From DATCYX01 sp963714425 (GTDB lineage Bacteria > Chloroflexota > Anaerolineae > Anaerolineales > UBA4823): a stretch of 64,000 nt of DNA. How positions within the stretch are numbered: the first letter of the stretch is position 1; each line of letters starts with the position of its first letter. This document shows positions 45,590-54,357 of the stretch, one piece after another. The notes beneath the pieces are model-generated. The model worked only from the letters and a program-made list of their open reading frames with translations. It ran no database searches and had not been told where the DNA came from. The DNA is taken from positions 248,001 to 312,000 of the forward strand of contig CAVQOI010000004.1 of NCBI GenBank assembly GCA_963714425.1, in the 5' to 3' direction. Made by a program: the position numbers and the translations under genes.

Positions 45590-47494
45590 CTAATCTGCAG
45601 GAGCTGCTTCAGCTCCATCCGGAATTTTTGGCGCAGCTGGGCGACCAGGCTTCATGTCTACATACACAGATCCTTCCAGACCGTAATCGTATGGTTCGCC
45701 CACCACCTCGAATGGCTGATCATAGTTGTGGCTGGGTGCTGGAGACGCGATCTGCCATTCCGGTGAGCGCGACCGCCAAGGGTTTGCAACTGCGATCTCA
45801 CCTCGACGCAAGCTAACGATAAAGTTGTAGAATGCGATCAGCACCGATATTCCGATGATGTAGCCAGCAATAGTAATCAATTGTTGCGTGAAGGTGATGC
45901 CCAGTGTAGGGTCGAAGTCTGCTATCCGGCGGCGCATACCCAGCAACCCTATCTGCATTTGGCCCAGGGATTGTAAGTAGAACGCCGGCAGCATCAGGAT
46001 AAAGTGAATCCTGCCTAAGCGCTCATTGTACATGCGCCCGGTAATCTTTGGAAACCAGTAGTAGATCGCCGCGAAGAACGGAAAAACAAACCCCCCAAAC
46101 ATTGTGGCGTGAAAGTGCCCCACGATCCAGTAGGTGTCTTGCAAGTGAAGATCCGTCGAGACCACGCCATTAGGTGGTCCACTTAAACCTCCAAGCAAGA
46201 AGATCGAAATGGCACCCAGCACAAACAACATGGGTGTCTGAAATGACATTTTGCCTTCCCACATGGTAGCAATCCAGCTGAAGAACTTCACCCCGGTGGG
46301 CACTGCAACTAATAATGTGCTGTACATGAACGGCACACGCAGGTAAGCAGCCATACCGGACGTGAACATGTGGTGCGCCCACACCAGGAAGCCCACTAAA
46401 GCAATTCCAAAGGAAGATAGTGCAACCCAGCGGTAGCCATAAAGCGGCTTGCGCACGAAGACGGGCAGCAGCTCGCTGATCACACCCAACCCGGTGAGCA
46501 CGAAAACGTAGACTGCTGGATGCGAGTAAAACCAAAATAAATGCTGGAATAGGATCGGGTCACCCCCCTTGGAGGGCTCAAAGAAACCCATGCCGAATAA
46601 CCGTTCAAACATGACCATTTGAAAAGACAGGCCGATCAACTGTGTGGCAGTCAGCCCAATGATGGCTGTTGCAAAGGCTGTCCATACGAAAATCGGCATG
46701 CGGAAGTAAGTCATACCCCGAGCACGCATCTTCATGATCGTGACGATGATGTTCAACGAGCCAGAGATTGAGGATAATCCGATAAAATAGACGCCCAGGA
46801 AGAACATTTGCATGCCCAGTGGCGCCCTGGCACTCAGCGGTGGATAGCCCGTCCAGCCTGTGTCAAAACCACCCAAGAACCAAACCAGCGTCAGGAGAAT
46901 TGCCGCAGGAACGTTGATCCAGAAAGCAAACGCATTCAAGCGAGGGAAAGCCATATCGTTTGCACCGATCATCAGCGGCACCAGGTAGTTGGACATGGCT
47001 CCAACTCCGATCAGCATGGCACCGATCATCACAATGCCGTGCAGGCTTATCGTAGTATTGAACACCCCCGGCTGAAGGAACTGGATATCGGGGAGATATA
47101 ACTCCGACCGGAATGTCAATGCATATATGCCTGCCAGTGTGAAGAGCACCAAGGCTGTAAATCCGTACTGGATGCCGATCACTTTATGATCATAGGAGAC
47201 GCTCAGGTATTTCGCCCAGCCCTTCAAATTTGGATTAGCTTCGGGATGTTCTGAGGTCTCTTTGCCTTTTGCCCAGTCAATCCAATCCTTCATAACGCCA
47301 GTGCCAAGCATAAATGCCACAGTACCGAAAACCGCCCCCAAAACCCACGCCGGCTCGGCCTTCCATGCAGGCAACCCCATAATCAGCCGGACAACAGTTA
47401 CGAAGCCCATGCCTATCAGGATACCTAACAGCATGGCAATCAGACCGCGCACCATACTGATGGAAAATATACCGACTTTATTATTCTCGCTCAT
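45590..47494 (-). CDS. ctaD: cytochrome c oxidase subunit I, A2 type, with N-terminal extension
   Basis: Heme-copper oxidase core, 634 residues. Heme a ligand His152 (ISLHGIVM), CuB ligands in HPAVY (His325) and HH374-375, heme ligands in GHFHATMFGG (460-462). The helix VI motif is YSHPAVY (323-329): the Glu of A1 oxidases is replaced by the Tyr-Ser pair that defines the A2 subgroup, and the crosslinked Tyr329 is kept. About 95 residues with two extra membrane helices precede the usual start at DHKVIGIQY. AGGAGC lies ahead of the ATG. It reduces oxygen and pumps protons. Confidence 0.97.
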   Translation of the reverse strand: MSENNKVGIFSISMVRGLIAMLLGILIGMGFVTVVRLIMGLPAWKAEPAWVLGAVFGTVAFMLGTGVMKDWIDWAKGKETSEHPEANPNLKGWAKYLSVSYDHKVIGIQYGFTALVLFTLAGIYALTFRSELYLPDIQFLQPGVFNTTISLHGIVMIGAMLIGVGAMSNYLVPLMIGANDMAFPRLNAFAFWINVPAAILLTLVWFLGGFDTGWTGYPPLSARAPLGMQMFFLGVYFIGLSSISGSLNIIVTIMKMRARGMTYFRMPIFVWTAFATAIIGLTATQLIGLSFQMVMFERLFGMGFFEPSKGGDPILFQHLFWFYSHPAVYVFVLTGLGVISELLPVFVRKPLYGYRWVALSSFGIALVGFLVWAHHMFTSGMAAYLRVPFMYSTLLVAVPTGVKFFSWIATMWEGKMSFQTPMLFVLGAISIFLLGGLSGPPNGVVSTDLHLQDTYWIVGHFHATMFGGFVFPFFAAIYYWFPKITGRMYNERLGRIHFILMLPAFYLQSLGQMQIGLLGMRRRIADFDPTLGITFTQQLITIAGYIIGISVLIAFYNFIVSLRRGEIAVANPWRSRSPEWQIASPAPSHNYDQPFEVVGEPYDYGLEGSVYVDMKPGRPAAPKIPDGAEAAPAD

Positions 47495-47504
47495 ACGATT
47501 GCTC

Positions 47505-48947
47505 CTATTTCAGGGTCTTGATGAACTCGATGACATCGCGGATCTGGTCGTCTGTCATCTTCTCTGCAATGTTTTGTGGCATCAATCCCTGAGCGAAACC
47601 TTCCACATTTCTCGCTGCTGGGTTGCGAATTGATTCAATGATGTAGGCATCGTCCGCTGTAGTGGTTGTCCCATCGCTGAATTGCACCTCACTACCATAC
47701 AGGCCTAACCAGCTGGGTCCAACTACAATCGAGCCATCCAGAGAATGACAGGCATTACAACCATAAGTTGTGTACCACTTCTCACCGCGTACAACCGGAT
47801 CAGTCGATAAGCCAGTCTCCTCAGCCACCCAAACCTGGAAATCGGCATCTGATACCACGATCACCGGCGCTTCCATGTATGCATGTTGCAAACCACAAAG
47901 CTCTGCACAACGCAGTTTGTACTCGCCGATCAGAGTCGGGGTCACCCGCAGATCGCGCACAAAATCTTCCCCGCCAGGAAGAGCATCTTGTTTTACACGA
48001 AATTCCGGCACCCAAAAGGAGTGGATCACATCCGTAGATGAGAGGTGCAACAGGGCTTGCCTGCCCTCTGGCAGGCGCAGCTCATTTGAAACAATGCCCT
48101 GTGCAGGATATTCAAAACGCCACGACCACTGCGAGCCAATCACGTCGATTTCGATGATATTGTCGCCAATCGCCTGTGTCTCTGCCAATGAGCGCGCTCC
48201 TAAGAAGGAAAAAGCCAGGACTGTTATCAGCGGGATGATCGTCCAGGTCACTTCGAGTTTCGTATTCCCCTCAACGTGGCGTGCATCCGTAGTGTCACCA
48301 GCTTTGCGCCGGAATACCACGATACTGTACACCATAAAAACCACAATCAGGGCGAATAGGAAGGCAATCACCTGGAATTCCAATCTGAACATCGCATCGA
48401 TGGGCTGCGCCTGCAGGCTGGCAGCAATGGGCAGCAAGCGCACCTGCTCCAGTCCAAATATCAGACCAGCTGTGACGATCAGAACGAGAATAGCTGCAAG
48501 GATCAAATGTCTCATAGCACCTCTCCTGGGGAGATGAATGGAAGCGGGCGCGCCGATAACTGGCTCGCCGGGTGCTTCCAGAGTTTGTAAAGTAGGCCAC
48601 TCCTCCAGCCAGCGATCCACCTGCTCAGCTGCCATGGTGCGGCGGTCAAATACAATTGCTTCTTCGGGGTTGTGTAATGATAATAAAACGACACGTAGCT
48701 TCTTTTCGCTGTCGACAAATCGGGCCAGAAACTCCTGCCGGTTAAGAGCCTTATCGTCGTAATCTACGACGACCAGATCGGGATCAAGTCGGTCGATAGC
48801 CGAAAGGGCTTCTTCGAGGTCGGAGACCATGCCTATCACTTCGACATCGGATTTTTGGCGTGCAAGCAGCAAGCTGCGCAGCCCCTGCCCAAAGAGGGCA
48901 TGGCTGGAAGCGATCAAGACGCGTTGCGGCCTGGTCGGGTTAGGCAT
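47505..48947 (-). CDS. ctaC: pseudo-receiver domain fused to caa3-type oxidase subunit II
   Basis: One open frame of 480 codons. Residues 1-125 resemble a NarL-type receiver (RVLIASSHALFGQGLRSLL, DPDLVVVDYDD) but the acidic pair is Ser14-Ser15. Residues 146-210 hold the signal-anchor and two helices, followed by the cupredoxin domain with a complete CuA site: His309, Cys347, Cys351, His355, Met358. A cytochrome c domain ends the chain: Cys397-x2-Cys400-His401 and axial Met456 in GLMPQN. An internal ATG (48515, Met145) has AGGAGAGG ahead, so ordinary CoxB of 336 residues could also be made. It accepts electrons from soluble cytochrome c or another donor. First gene of the operon. Confidence 0.93.
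   Translation of the reverse strand: MPNPTRPQRVLIASSHALFGQGLRSLLLARQKSDVEVIGMVSDLEEALSAIDRLDPDLVVVDYDDKALNRQEFLARFVDSEKKLRVVLLSLHNPEEAIVFDRRTMAAEQVDRWLEEWPTLQTLEAPGEPVIGAPASIHLPRRGAMRHLILAAILVLIVTAGLIFGLEQVRLLPIAASLQAQPIDAMFRLEFQVIAFLFALIVVFMVYSIVVFRRKAGDTTDARHVEGNTKLEVTWTIIPLITVLAFSFLGARSLAETQAIGDNIIEIDVIGSQWSWRFEYPAQGIVSNELRLPEGRQALLHLSSTDVIHSFWVPEFRVKQDALPGGEDFVRDLRVTPTLIGEYKLRCAELCGLQHAYMEAPVIVVSDADFQVWVAEETGLSTDPVVRGEKWYTTYGCNACHSLDGSIVVGPSWLGLYGSEVQFSDGTTTTADDAYIIESIRNPAARNVEGFAQGLMPQNIAEKMTDDQIRDVIEFIKTLK
48513..48527 (-). promoter_or_regulatory. internal ribosome binding site and start inside the fused ctaC
   Basis: Minus strand AGGAGAGG (48527-48520), then TGCT and ATG (48515-48513), in frame with CoxB and just before its signal-anchor helix. 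It is one of the strongest ribosome sites of the operon. Confidence 0.7.
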
Positions 48948-48956
48948 AGTATTGAT

Positions 48957-48985
48957 AATTTACCAAAAAAGGTCTATATTGTCAT
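48957..48985 (-). promoter_or_regulatory. promoter of the oxidase operon
   Basis: Minus strand ATGACA (48985-48980), exactly 17 bases, then TAAATT (48962-48957). The ATG at 48947 is 9 bases further on, so the mRNA would have almost no leader. The rest of 48986-49164 holds no gene that I can support. Confidence 0.5.
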
Positions 48986-49164
48986 CCGCCGCCACCCGGA
49001 TAAAGGAAGGATTTCACCCGCACGTATGGGTGATTTTCACATCACCCTTTGCTAGACGTTTAGGGAACCCTAACCTATCGATCGAATACCCCCTCTGCAT
49101 TGATCACATATGATACCAATTAACTAATAAATATTTGGCTTGCTCGAGTGAGCATGCTACCGTT

Positions 49165-49812
49165 CTACTTCGAATTTCCCCCGATGATCCCCATCTGCAT
49201 CGCCTTGCTCACCGCCTCAGCGCGGTTAGAGGCTTCCAGCTTCTCCATGATATGGCGGACGTGAGTCTTGACCGTGTTATCTGAGATAAAAAGCGCGCCT
49301 GCGATCTGCGAGGTGGTCATCCCCTGTGACAGGCAATCCAACACTTCCATCTCACGGTCGCTCAAGTTATGACCCAGCAGACTATCTTGGTCCATTCGCA
49401 CGGCATTCATCACTTTGCGGGTCACATCAGCTGCAAGCACGCTCATCCCTTCTTGTACTTGATGGATCGCCTTTTGCAGCTCTTCAGGTGAGGCGTTCTT
49501 GAGCAGATAGCCATCAGCCCCCGCGAGGATGGAACCGAACAAATCTTCATCATTCTTTGAGATGGTCAGCATCAGTATCCGGCAAGGCAGCGTCTCCTTG
49601 AGCAGGCGTACGGTATCCACTCCATCCAACACGGGCATATTCACATCCAGGAGCACCACGTCGGGCTGCAACTCCTGAGCAGCTTCCAGAGCCTCACGAC
49701 CATTGCCGGCTTCCCCCACCACTTCGAATTCTGGCATGCCTTTCAATAGGCTGATTAATCCCGAGCGGAAGAGTGCATGATCGTCAACAACTAACAGACG
49801 AACAGGTGTCAC
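49165..49812 (-). CDS. NarL/FixJ-family response regulator
   Basis: 215 residues: receiver with the acidic pair in VVDDHALFRSGL, phospho-acceptor Asp in VVLLDVNMPVLDG, Thr in MLTIS and Lys in YLLKNASPEEL; then a LuxR-type helix-turn-helix (LSDREMEVLDCLSQGMTTSQIAGALFISDNTVKTHVRHIMEKL). GTG start overlaps the kinase stop (GTGA) with GAGG upstream. It is the partner of the next gene. The target is unknown, but the oxidase operon lies directly downstream on the same strand. Confidence 0.96.
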   Translation of the reverse strand: MTPVRLLVVDDHALFRSGLISLLKGMPEFEVVGEAGNGREALEAAQELQPDVVLLDVNMPVLDGVDTVRLLKETLPCRILMLTISKNDEDLFGSILAGADGYLLKNASPEELQKAIHQVQEGMSVLAADVTRKVMNAVRMDQDSLLGHNLSDREMEVLDCLSQGMTTSQIAGALFISDNTVKTHVRHIMEKLEASNRAEAVSKAMQMGIIGGNSK

Positions 49813-51668
49813 GGATGCACCTCTTTCTCTGGGAGTGGTAGTCGCAAGCGCACGCTTGTGCCACGATCGAGCTGGCTGATTACCTGTAAGTCCGCTCCGA
49901 TGAGCTCAGCGCGTTCGCGCATTCCGCGCAGCCCGTGCTTTGATGGTCCAGGAACATCCTCGACATTAAATCCCTTGCCGTCGTCAACTACATCTATGAG
50001 CATATCCATGCTGGTGCGTCTGCATGAGATTTCAACGCTTGACGCGCGAGCATGCTTACGCACATTGCTTAGCGCTTCCTGGATAATGCGAATAAGCTGT
50101 GCGCTGATTTCAGGCGCCAACCCCGCGGCGATTTCAGCATCACAAACTTTGACTACAACACCCGTGTAATCCTGAAATTCCTCCACCGTTTGCTGGAGCC
50201 ATTCTCCAAAGCTCTCCTTCGATGAAAGCCGTAAACCATCGATCGCCTGGCGAGCATCCTGGTAGGCTTCTTCGACAACCGCGTAACTCAAGTCAACAGC
50301 TTCACGGAGTAATTCTGTCTCCCCTTGATCGAGGAAGCCACGCATTTGGGCGGTCTTGAGCTTCAAGAAACCCAGCGTCTGTGCCAGACCATCATGGATT
50401 TCACGCGCCAGGCGCATGCGTTCATCGATCACTGTCTTGTACTCCAGTTGCGCCATTAGGCGCACGTTATGCACTATCAGCGAGACCTGTCCGGCGATCA
50501 TCTCAAGGATTGAAAGCTGCCTCTGGCTGAATGCATGCACTTCTAGGCTCGCTGCTAGGATTGCCCCCATCGAGACGTGACCCAATTCTGAATCCCGGAC
50601 CAGCAGAGGTGCAGCCAGAAAAGCGCGCACCCCCCCTGAAGATGCTAAACCTCCTGCAGTGTTCTCTACAAGCACCGGCTCCTGTGACGTCATAACGCTG
50701 TGTAAGATGCCATCGACCAGGTGACGGGCGTTTTCCGGAAGGCTCATCCCTATTGAAACCTCACCATCTTCTGGCTCATAACTCTCGTTAAGGACCACAA
50801 GTAGGTAATCTGCCTCCAGGGTTTCTTTCAAGCTCGCCATCAGGTCTTTGAGCAAGCTGGTCAGGTCTGCTCGCTGTTGGAGCGACTGGATTTGCTGCAG
50901 GGAGGTCATTGCCCTCTGGCGCATACGTGCGCTCTCAAGAGCCACAGTTGTCTCGTCCGCCAGCGTGCGAATTAACGCCTGTGCGCCTGCATCTAGAACG
51001 ACATCCTCCGCCATGAAGATGTTCAGGATGCCGAAATCCTGGTTGTCTCGCCGCAGTGGGATGCAGTAAACTCCGGTCGTATCCTCAAATGCGCCTTTCA
51101 ATAATGGGCAGGTATGGGTGAGGCGCTCGCGATCAAGGCATTCCGCGCAAGCCTGGCGCACATTCGGCGATGCGAGGTATTCCAGCCAGGCATTTGCTTC
51201 GCTAAAAGGGATATCTCCCTGGCTCCTGGCTCCCAACGGATGGGCGTTTTCATCCAGGGGGACAAAGGCAACACCGCGTGCTCCCAGCAGCTCCCGGGAC
51301 AGGCGCAAGGTCAACCCCACGACTTCTTCTTCGTCGCTGGTATCCATGAACATCTGGCTGATCCGCATCACGGTGTTTTGACGCTGGCGAGCTTCAGTCA
51401 GCTGCCTCTGCGAGCTTTCCAGGAGAGTCTGGAGCGATTCTCGCTCCTCGAGAAGTCGCAAATAGCGCGAGACACTCAAATACACCAGCAATCCGATCAA
51501 TGCCAGGAGAATAACGTCCAGCGTATTCCACAGGTTGTTCGTGCCCCTGACCTGCCAGTTCAGTTCCAATCCTTCAAAGATGGCGATGGTAACCAGTACG
51601 AAAGCAACGATTGTGCCACGTACGAGGGTGTGGCGTTTTTGCAGCTTAGAAAATTTCTCCTTGTTCAC
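49809..51668 (-). CDS. NarL-type sensor histidine kinase with two GAF domains and a Cys cluster
   Basis: GTG start, 619 residues. Two N-terminal membrane helices (TIVAFVLVTIAIFEGLEL, TLDVILLALIGLLVYLSV), a short coiled coil, GAF 1 (about 100-245) and GAF 2 (about 260-400), then HisKA_3 with His in RLAREIHDGLAQTLGFLK and the ATPase with IIQEALSNVRKHARA, VVDDGKGFN and GLRGMRERAELIGA. GAF 1 carries four Cys in a CX2CX9CX14C pattern (174, 177, 187, 202), possible ligands for an Fe-S cluster or metal and so an oxygen or redox sensor. Confidence 0.9.
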   Translation of the reverse strand: MNKEKFSKLQKRHTLVRGTIVAFVLVTIAIFEGLELNWQVRGTNNLWNTLDVILLALIGLLVYLSVSRYLRLLEERESLQTLLESSQRQLTEARQRQNTVMRISQMFMDTSDEEEVVGLTLRLSRELLGARGVAFVPLDENAHPLGARSQGDIPFSEANAWLEYLASPNVRQACAECLDRERLTHTCPLLKGAFEDTTGVYCIPLRRDNQDFGILNIFMAEDVVLDAGAQALIRTLADETTVALESARMRQRAMTSLQQIQSLQQRADLTSLLKDLMASLKETLEADYLLVVLNESYEPEDGEVSIGMSLPENARHLVDGILHSVMTSQEPVLVENTAGGLASSGGVRAFLAAPLLVRDSELGHVSMGAILAASLEVHAFSQRQLSILEMIAGQVSLIVHNVRLMAQLEYKTVIDERMRLAREIHDGLAQTLGFLKLKTAQMRGFLDQGETELLREAVDLSYAVVEEAYQDARQAIDGLRLSSKESFGEWLQQTVEEFQDYTGVVVKVCDAEIAAGLAPEISAQLIRIIQEALSNVRKHARASSVEISCRRTSMDMLIDVVDDGKGFNVEDVPGPSKHGLRGMRERAELIGADLQVISQLDRGTSVRLRLPLPEKEVHP

Positions 51669-51732
51669 GCCACATATTTTACCCGATAAGGCAAATTCGG
51701 TGCCTTGGGCAATTTCATGGAGGCGAGCTTGG

Positions 51733-52194
51733 TTAAGTTTTCAGCGCTTCCAGTACTTCTTCACTATGTTCAGCAGGTTTTACATTTTCAAATACCTTCG
51801 TGATCACGCCATCAGAATCGACCAGGAAGGTCGTTCGCAGGACGCCCATATATTCACGTCCCATTTTCTTTTTCTGCCCCCACACCCCGTACAGCTCGCA
51901 TACCTTGTGGTCAGTATCTGCTAGCAATGTAAACGGCAAGTGATATTTTGCTTTAAATTTTGTGTGTTTCCCGACGGTATCTGGACTGACGCCCAATATG
52001 GTCACACCTGCCTGCTCATAGACCGAATAATCATCACGAAAGTTGCAAGCTTCCGTTGTGCAGCCGGGCGTGTCGTCTTTCGGATAAAAATAAAGCACAA
52101 CAGGACGGCCGCGGTAGTCGGAAAGCCTGCGAGGGGAACCACTCTCGTCTTGCAAGGTAAATTCAGGAGCGAGGTTACCTTCATGAATTGCCAT
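51733..52194 (-). CDS. bcp: thioredoxin-dependent peroxiredoxin, Bcp/PrxQ type
   Basis: 153 residues: APEFTLQDESG, VLYFYPKDDTPGCTTEACNFRD with the peroxidatic Cys in PGCT and a second Cys five residues later (resolving, as in Bcp), and GVSPDTVGKHTKFKAKYHLPFTLLAD. It reduces hydrogen peroxide and organic peroxides in the cytoplasm. GGAGG is 4 bases before the ATG. It stands between the kinase and the molybdenum-cofactor operon. The 190 bases up to 52385 hold no gene. Confidence 0.95.
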   Translation of the reverse strand: MAIHEGNLAPEFTLQDESGSPRRLSDYRGRPVVLYFYPKDDTPGCTTEACNFRDDYSVYEQAGVTILGVSPDTVGKHTKFKAKYHLPFTLLADTDHKVCELYGVWGQKKKMGREYMGVLRTTFLVDSDGVITKVFENVKPAEHSEEVLEALKT

Positions 52195-52385
52195 TTCGCC
52201 TCCATTGTTTGATCAAGATGTCCAGATTTTAACTTAGCGGTGCAAGAGATGCTCAACTTTCTGGGGAGAGCTCTTCGTTGATTACTTTTGGATTGTGAAC
52301 CTTCCCTTACACGACAGGAATATGATCCGGTTAATCAGCCTGCGGCGGGTAGCAAACGAGCATGAACGCAGAGTATTGCCTGGGC

Positions 52386-54353
52386 TTACTCGATTTGGGC
52401 GATCAATGTACCCATCGGGCTGATATCATACCCGGGCAGTGCGGCAACAGCATTGCGGAACTCGGGCTCACCCAGAAGCTCGAATAATGGGGATAGGAGC
52501 TCGCTCTGGGCGTATTCCAGTGGCACCACAAAGTCATAGCGCTCTTGAAAGAGGGGGATAAAATCCAGATCGAGCGCTTGTCCAGCGGCTGCGATCCCCA
52601 TCCCGCAGTCTGCCCGGCCGCTGGCGACTGCGGCAGCTACAGCGAGATGGGTATACTCCTCCTGACGGAAGCCATTGATAGATTCAGGTGCAAGTTTTAG
52701 TAGCGACAGGTGATAATCTAGGAGCACTCGCGTACCCGCACCCCGCTGGCGGTTGATGAAATTTACATCAGAGCGCGCCAGATCTTCCAATCCATGAATA
52801 CCCTTCGGATTGCCACGCACCACCAATAAGCCCTGCTGCCGCCCAGCGAGAGCGATGACCCGAACCGCTATACCTGGCAAATACTCCTTAATGTAGCGCA
52901 GGTTGTATTCACCAGTCTGGGGATCAAGCAAGTGCGAGCCCGCCATGTGCGCTTCCCCCCGGCGCAGCGCAACTAGCCCTCCCTGGCTGCCCACATTTGC
53001 TGATGCGAGCCGGCGATCGCGCACAGCCAGATACTGGCCAATTAAATCCAGGATGAGGTCATGCGAGCCTACGACAAAGATGGTGCGTTCCAGCTCACCA
53101 GGCGATCGATACAGGTGGACCGTCACCTCAGTACCTGCTGGTAAACCCTGCGAGCCACGGGGGAGCACGGTGATCCCATCCGCACGAACCAAGGAGGTGA
53201 TAACACCAGCCCCGCGCGACAGGGGCGCGGCAAGCAAGCGCTCACCCACTCGCCCCACCGCCACGCGCAGGTAATCGTCATCCCCCGCAGGGGAGGTCAC
53301 CTTTCGGGTGAGTGTCGCTTGCACCGTTTGTGGCCTTTCTGGCTGCCTCCCCAGCCACTGCATAACCAGTGGCTTTACGAAGATCTCGCCAGTCAGCGCT
53401 GCTGATACAGGGTAGCCGGGCACACCAATAATTGGGATCCCAGTAGGCTTCCCTTCCGAGCGAAGCAGACCTAAAATAACTGGATGCCCCGGGCGGACCG
53501 CCACACCGTGGACCAGGAGTGTCCCCAGTGCCTCTACCACCTTCGCCGAGAAATCCTCCGAGCCGGCTGAAGATCCAGCGTTCAACAACACCAGATCGTG
53601 CCCTTGCGCTGCGTCGATTACTCGCAAGCGGATCTGCTCGAAGTCATCCGGTGTTATCGGGAAGCGAGTCGCGAGCCCACCCCAGGCATTCACCTGCGCT
53701 GCCATTACCAGGGAGTTGTACTCGATGATATCCCCATGATGGACTGGCTGACCGACGGGTACCAACTCGCTGCCCGTTGGCAGGATCGCTACGCGCGGTT
53801 TGCGGCTAACGCGCACTCGTTCGTGCCCGCAAGCTGCAATTGCACCCAGGTCAACAGGGCGTAGGATCTGCCCAGCAGGCAACACCAACTGAGTGGCGAC
53901 GATATCTTCCCCCAATGGTCGTACATGCTGCCAGGGTGGCACAGCAGCACGGAAGCGGATTGCCTCAGGCGAGCGCGCATCCTGTGCCAAATGTCCCGCC
54001 GCGTCCAGGGGCTCGATGTTCTCTATGGGTATAACCGCGTTCGCCCAGGCGGGTAACGGGTCGCCAGTATCTACATATTCCGCCTGAGATTCCATCCTCA
54101 GGCTTAGGGGAGAGGTGGGCATTGCACCATCGGTCTCCTCAGCCCGCACGGCAAAACCATCCATCGCTGCCGCGTGATAGTGCGGGGAGGATAGCTTAGC
54201 CCACACCGGCTCAGCCAGCACACGACCAAGAGCGGCTTCATCCAGGGGTATCTCCTCAACACCCAGCAATCCCCAACGCCCAGCATCCTTAAGGGCTTGG
54301 ACCAGGCGTTTTTGTGCGTCAGGCAGGGGGATATCGTGTAGATAAACAGACAT
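52386..54353 (-). CDS. moeA: molybdopterin molybdenumtransferase MoeA fused to a periplasmic-binding-protein-like domain
   Basis: Start at ATG 54353, 4 bases past the upstream stop, not 15 codons earlier; 655 residues. MoeA domains span 1-405: HYHAAAMDGFAVRAE, YVDTGDPLPAWANAVIPIE, VAILPTGSELVPVG, GDIIEYNSLVMAAQV, LVLLNAGSSAGSEDF and VPGYPVSAALTGEIF. Residues about 430-655 are a PBP-like domain (PF12727 type): LIGQYLAVRDRRLASANVGSQGGLVALRRGEAHMAG, VNFINRQRGAGTRVLLDYHL. MoeA inserts molybdate into molybdopterin; the extra domain may sense a ligand such as molybdate. Second moeA of this operon. Confidence 0.93.
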   Translation of the reverse strand: MSVYLHDIPLPDAQKRLVQALKDAGRWGLLGVEEIPLDEAALGRVLAEPVWAKLSSPHYHAAAMDGFAVRAEETDGAMPTSPLSLRMESQAEYVDTGDPLPAWANAVIPIENIEPLDAAGHLAQDARSPEAIRFRAAVPPWQHVRPLGEDIVATQLVLPAGQILRPVDLGAIAACGHERVRVSRKPRVAILPTGSELVPVGQPVHHGDIIEYNSLVMAAQVNAWGGLATRFPITPDDFEQIRLRVIDAAQGHDLVLLNAGSSAGSEDFSAKVVEALGTLLVHGVAVRPGHPVILGLLRSEGKPTGIPIIGVPGYPVSAALTGEIFVKPLVMQWLGRQPERPQTVQATLTRKVTSPAGDDDYLRVAVGRVGERLLAAPLSRGAGVITSLVRADGITVLPRGSQGLPAGTEVTVHLYRSPGELERTIFVVGSHDLILDLIGQYLAVRDRRLASANVGSQGGLVALRRGEAHMAGSHLLDPQTGEYNLRYIKEYLPGIAVRVIALAGRQQGLLVVRGNPKGIHGLEDLARSDVNFINRQRGAGTRVLLDYHLSLLKLAPESINGFRQEEYTHLAVAAAVASGRADCGMGIAAAGQALDLDFIPLFQERYDFVVPLEYAQSELLSPLFELLGEPEFRNAVAALPGYDISPMGTLIAQIE

Positions 54354-54357
54354 CAGC

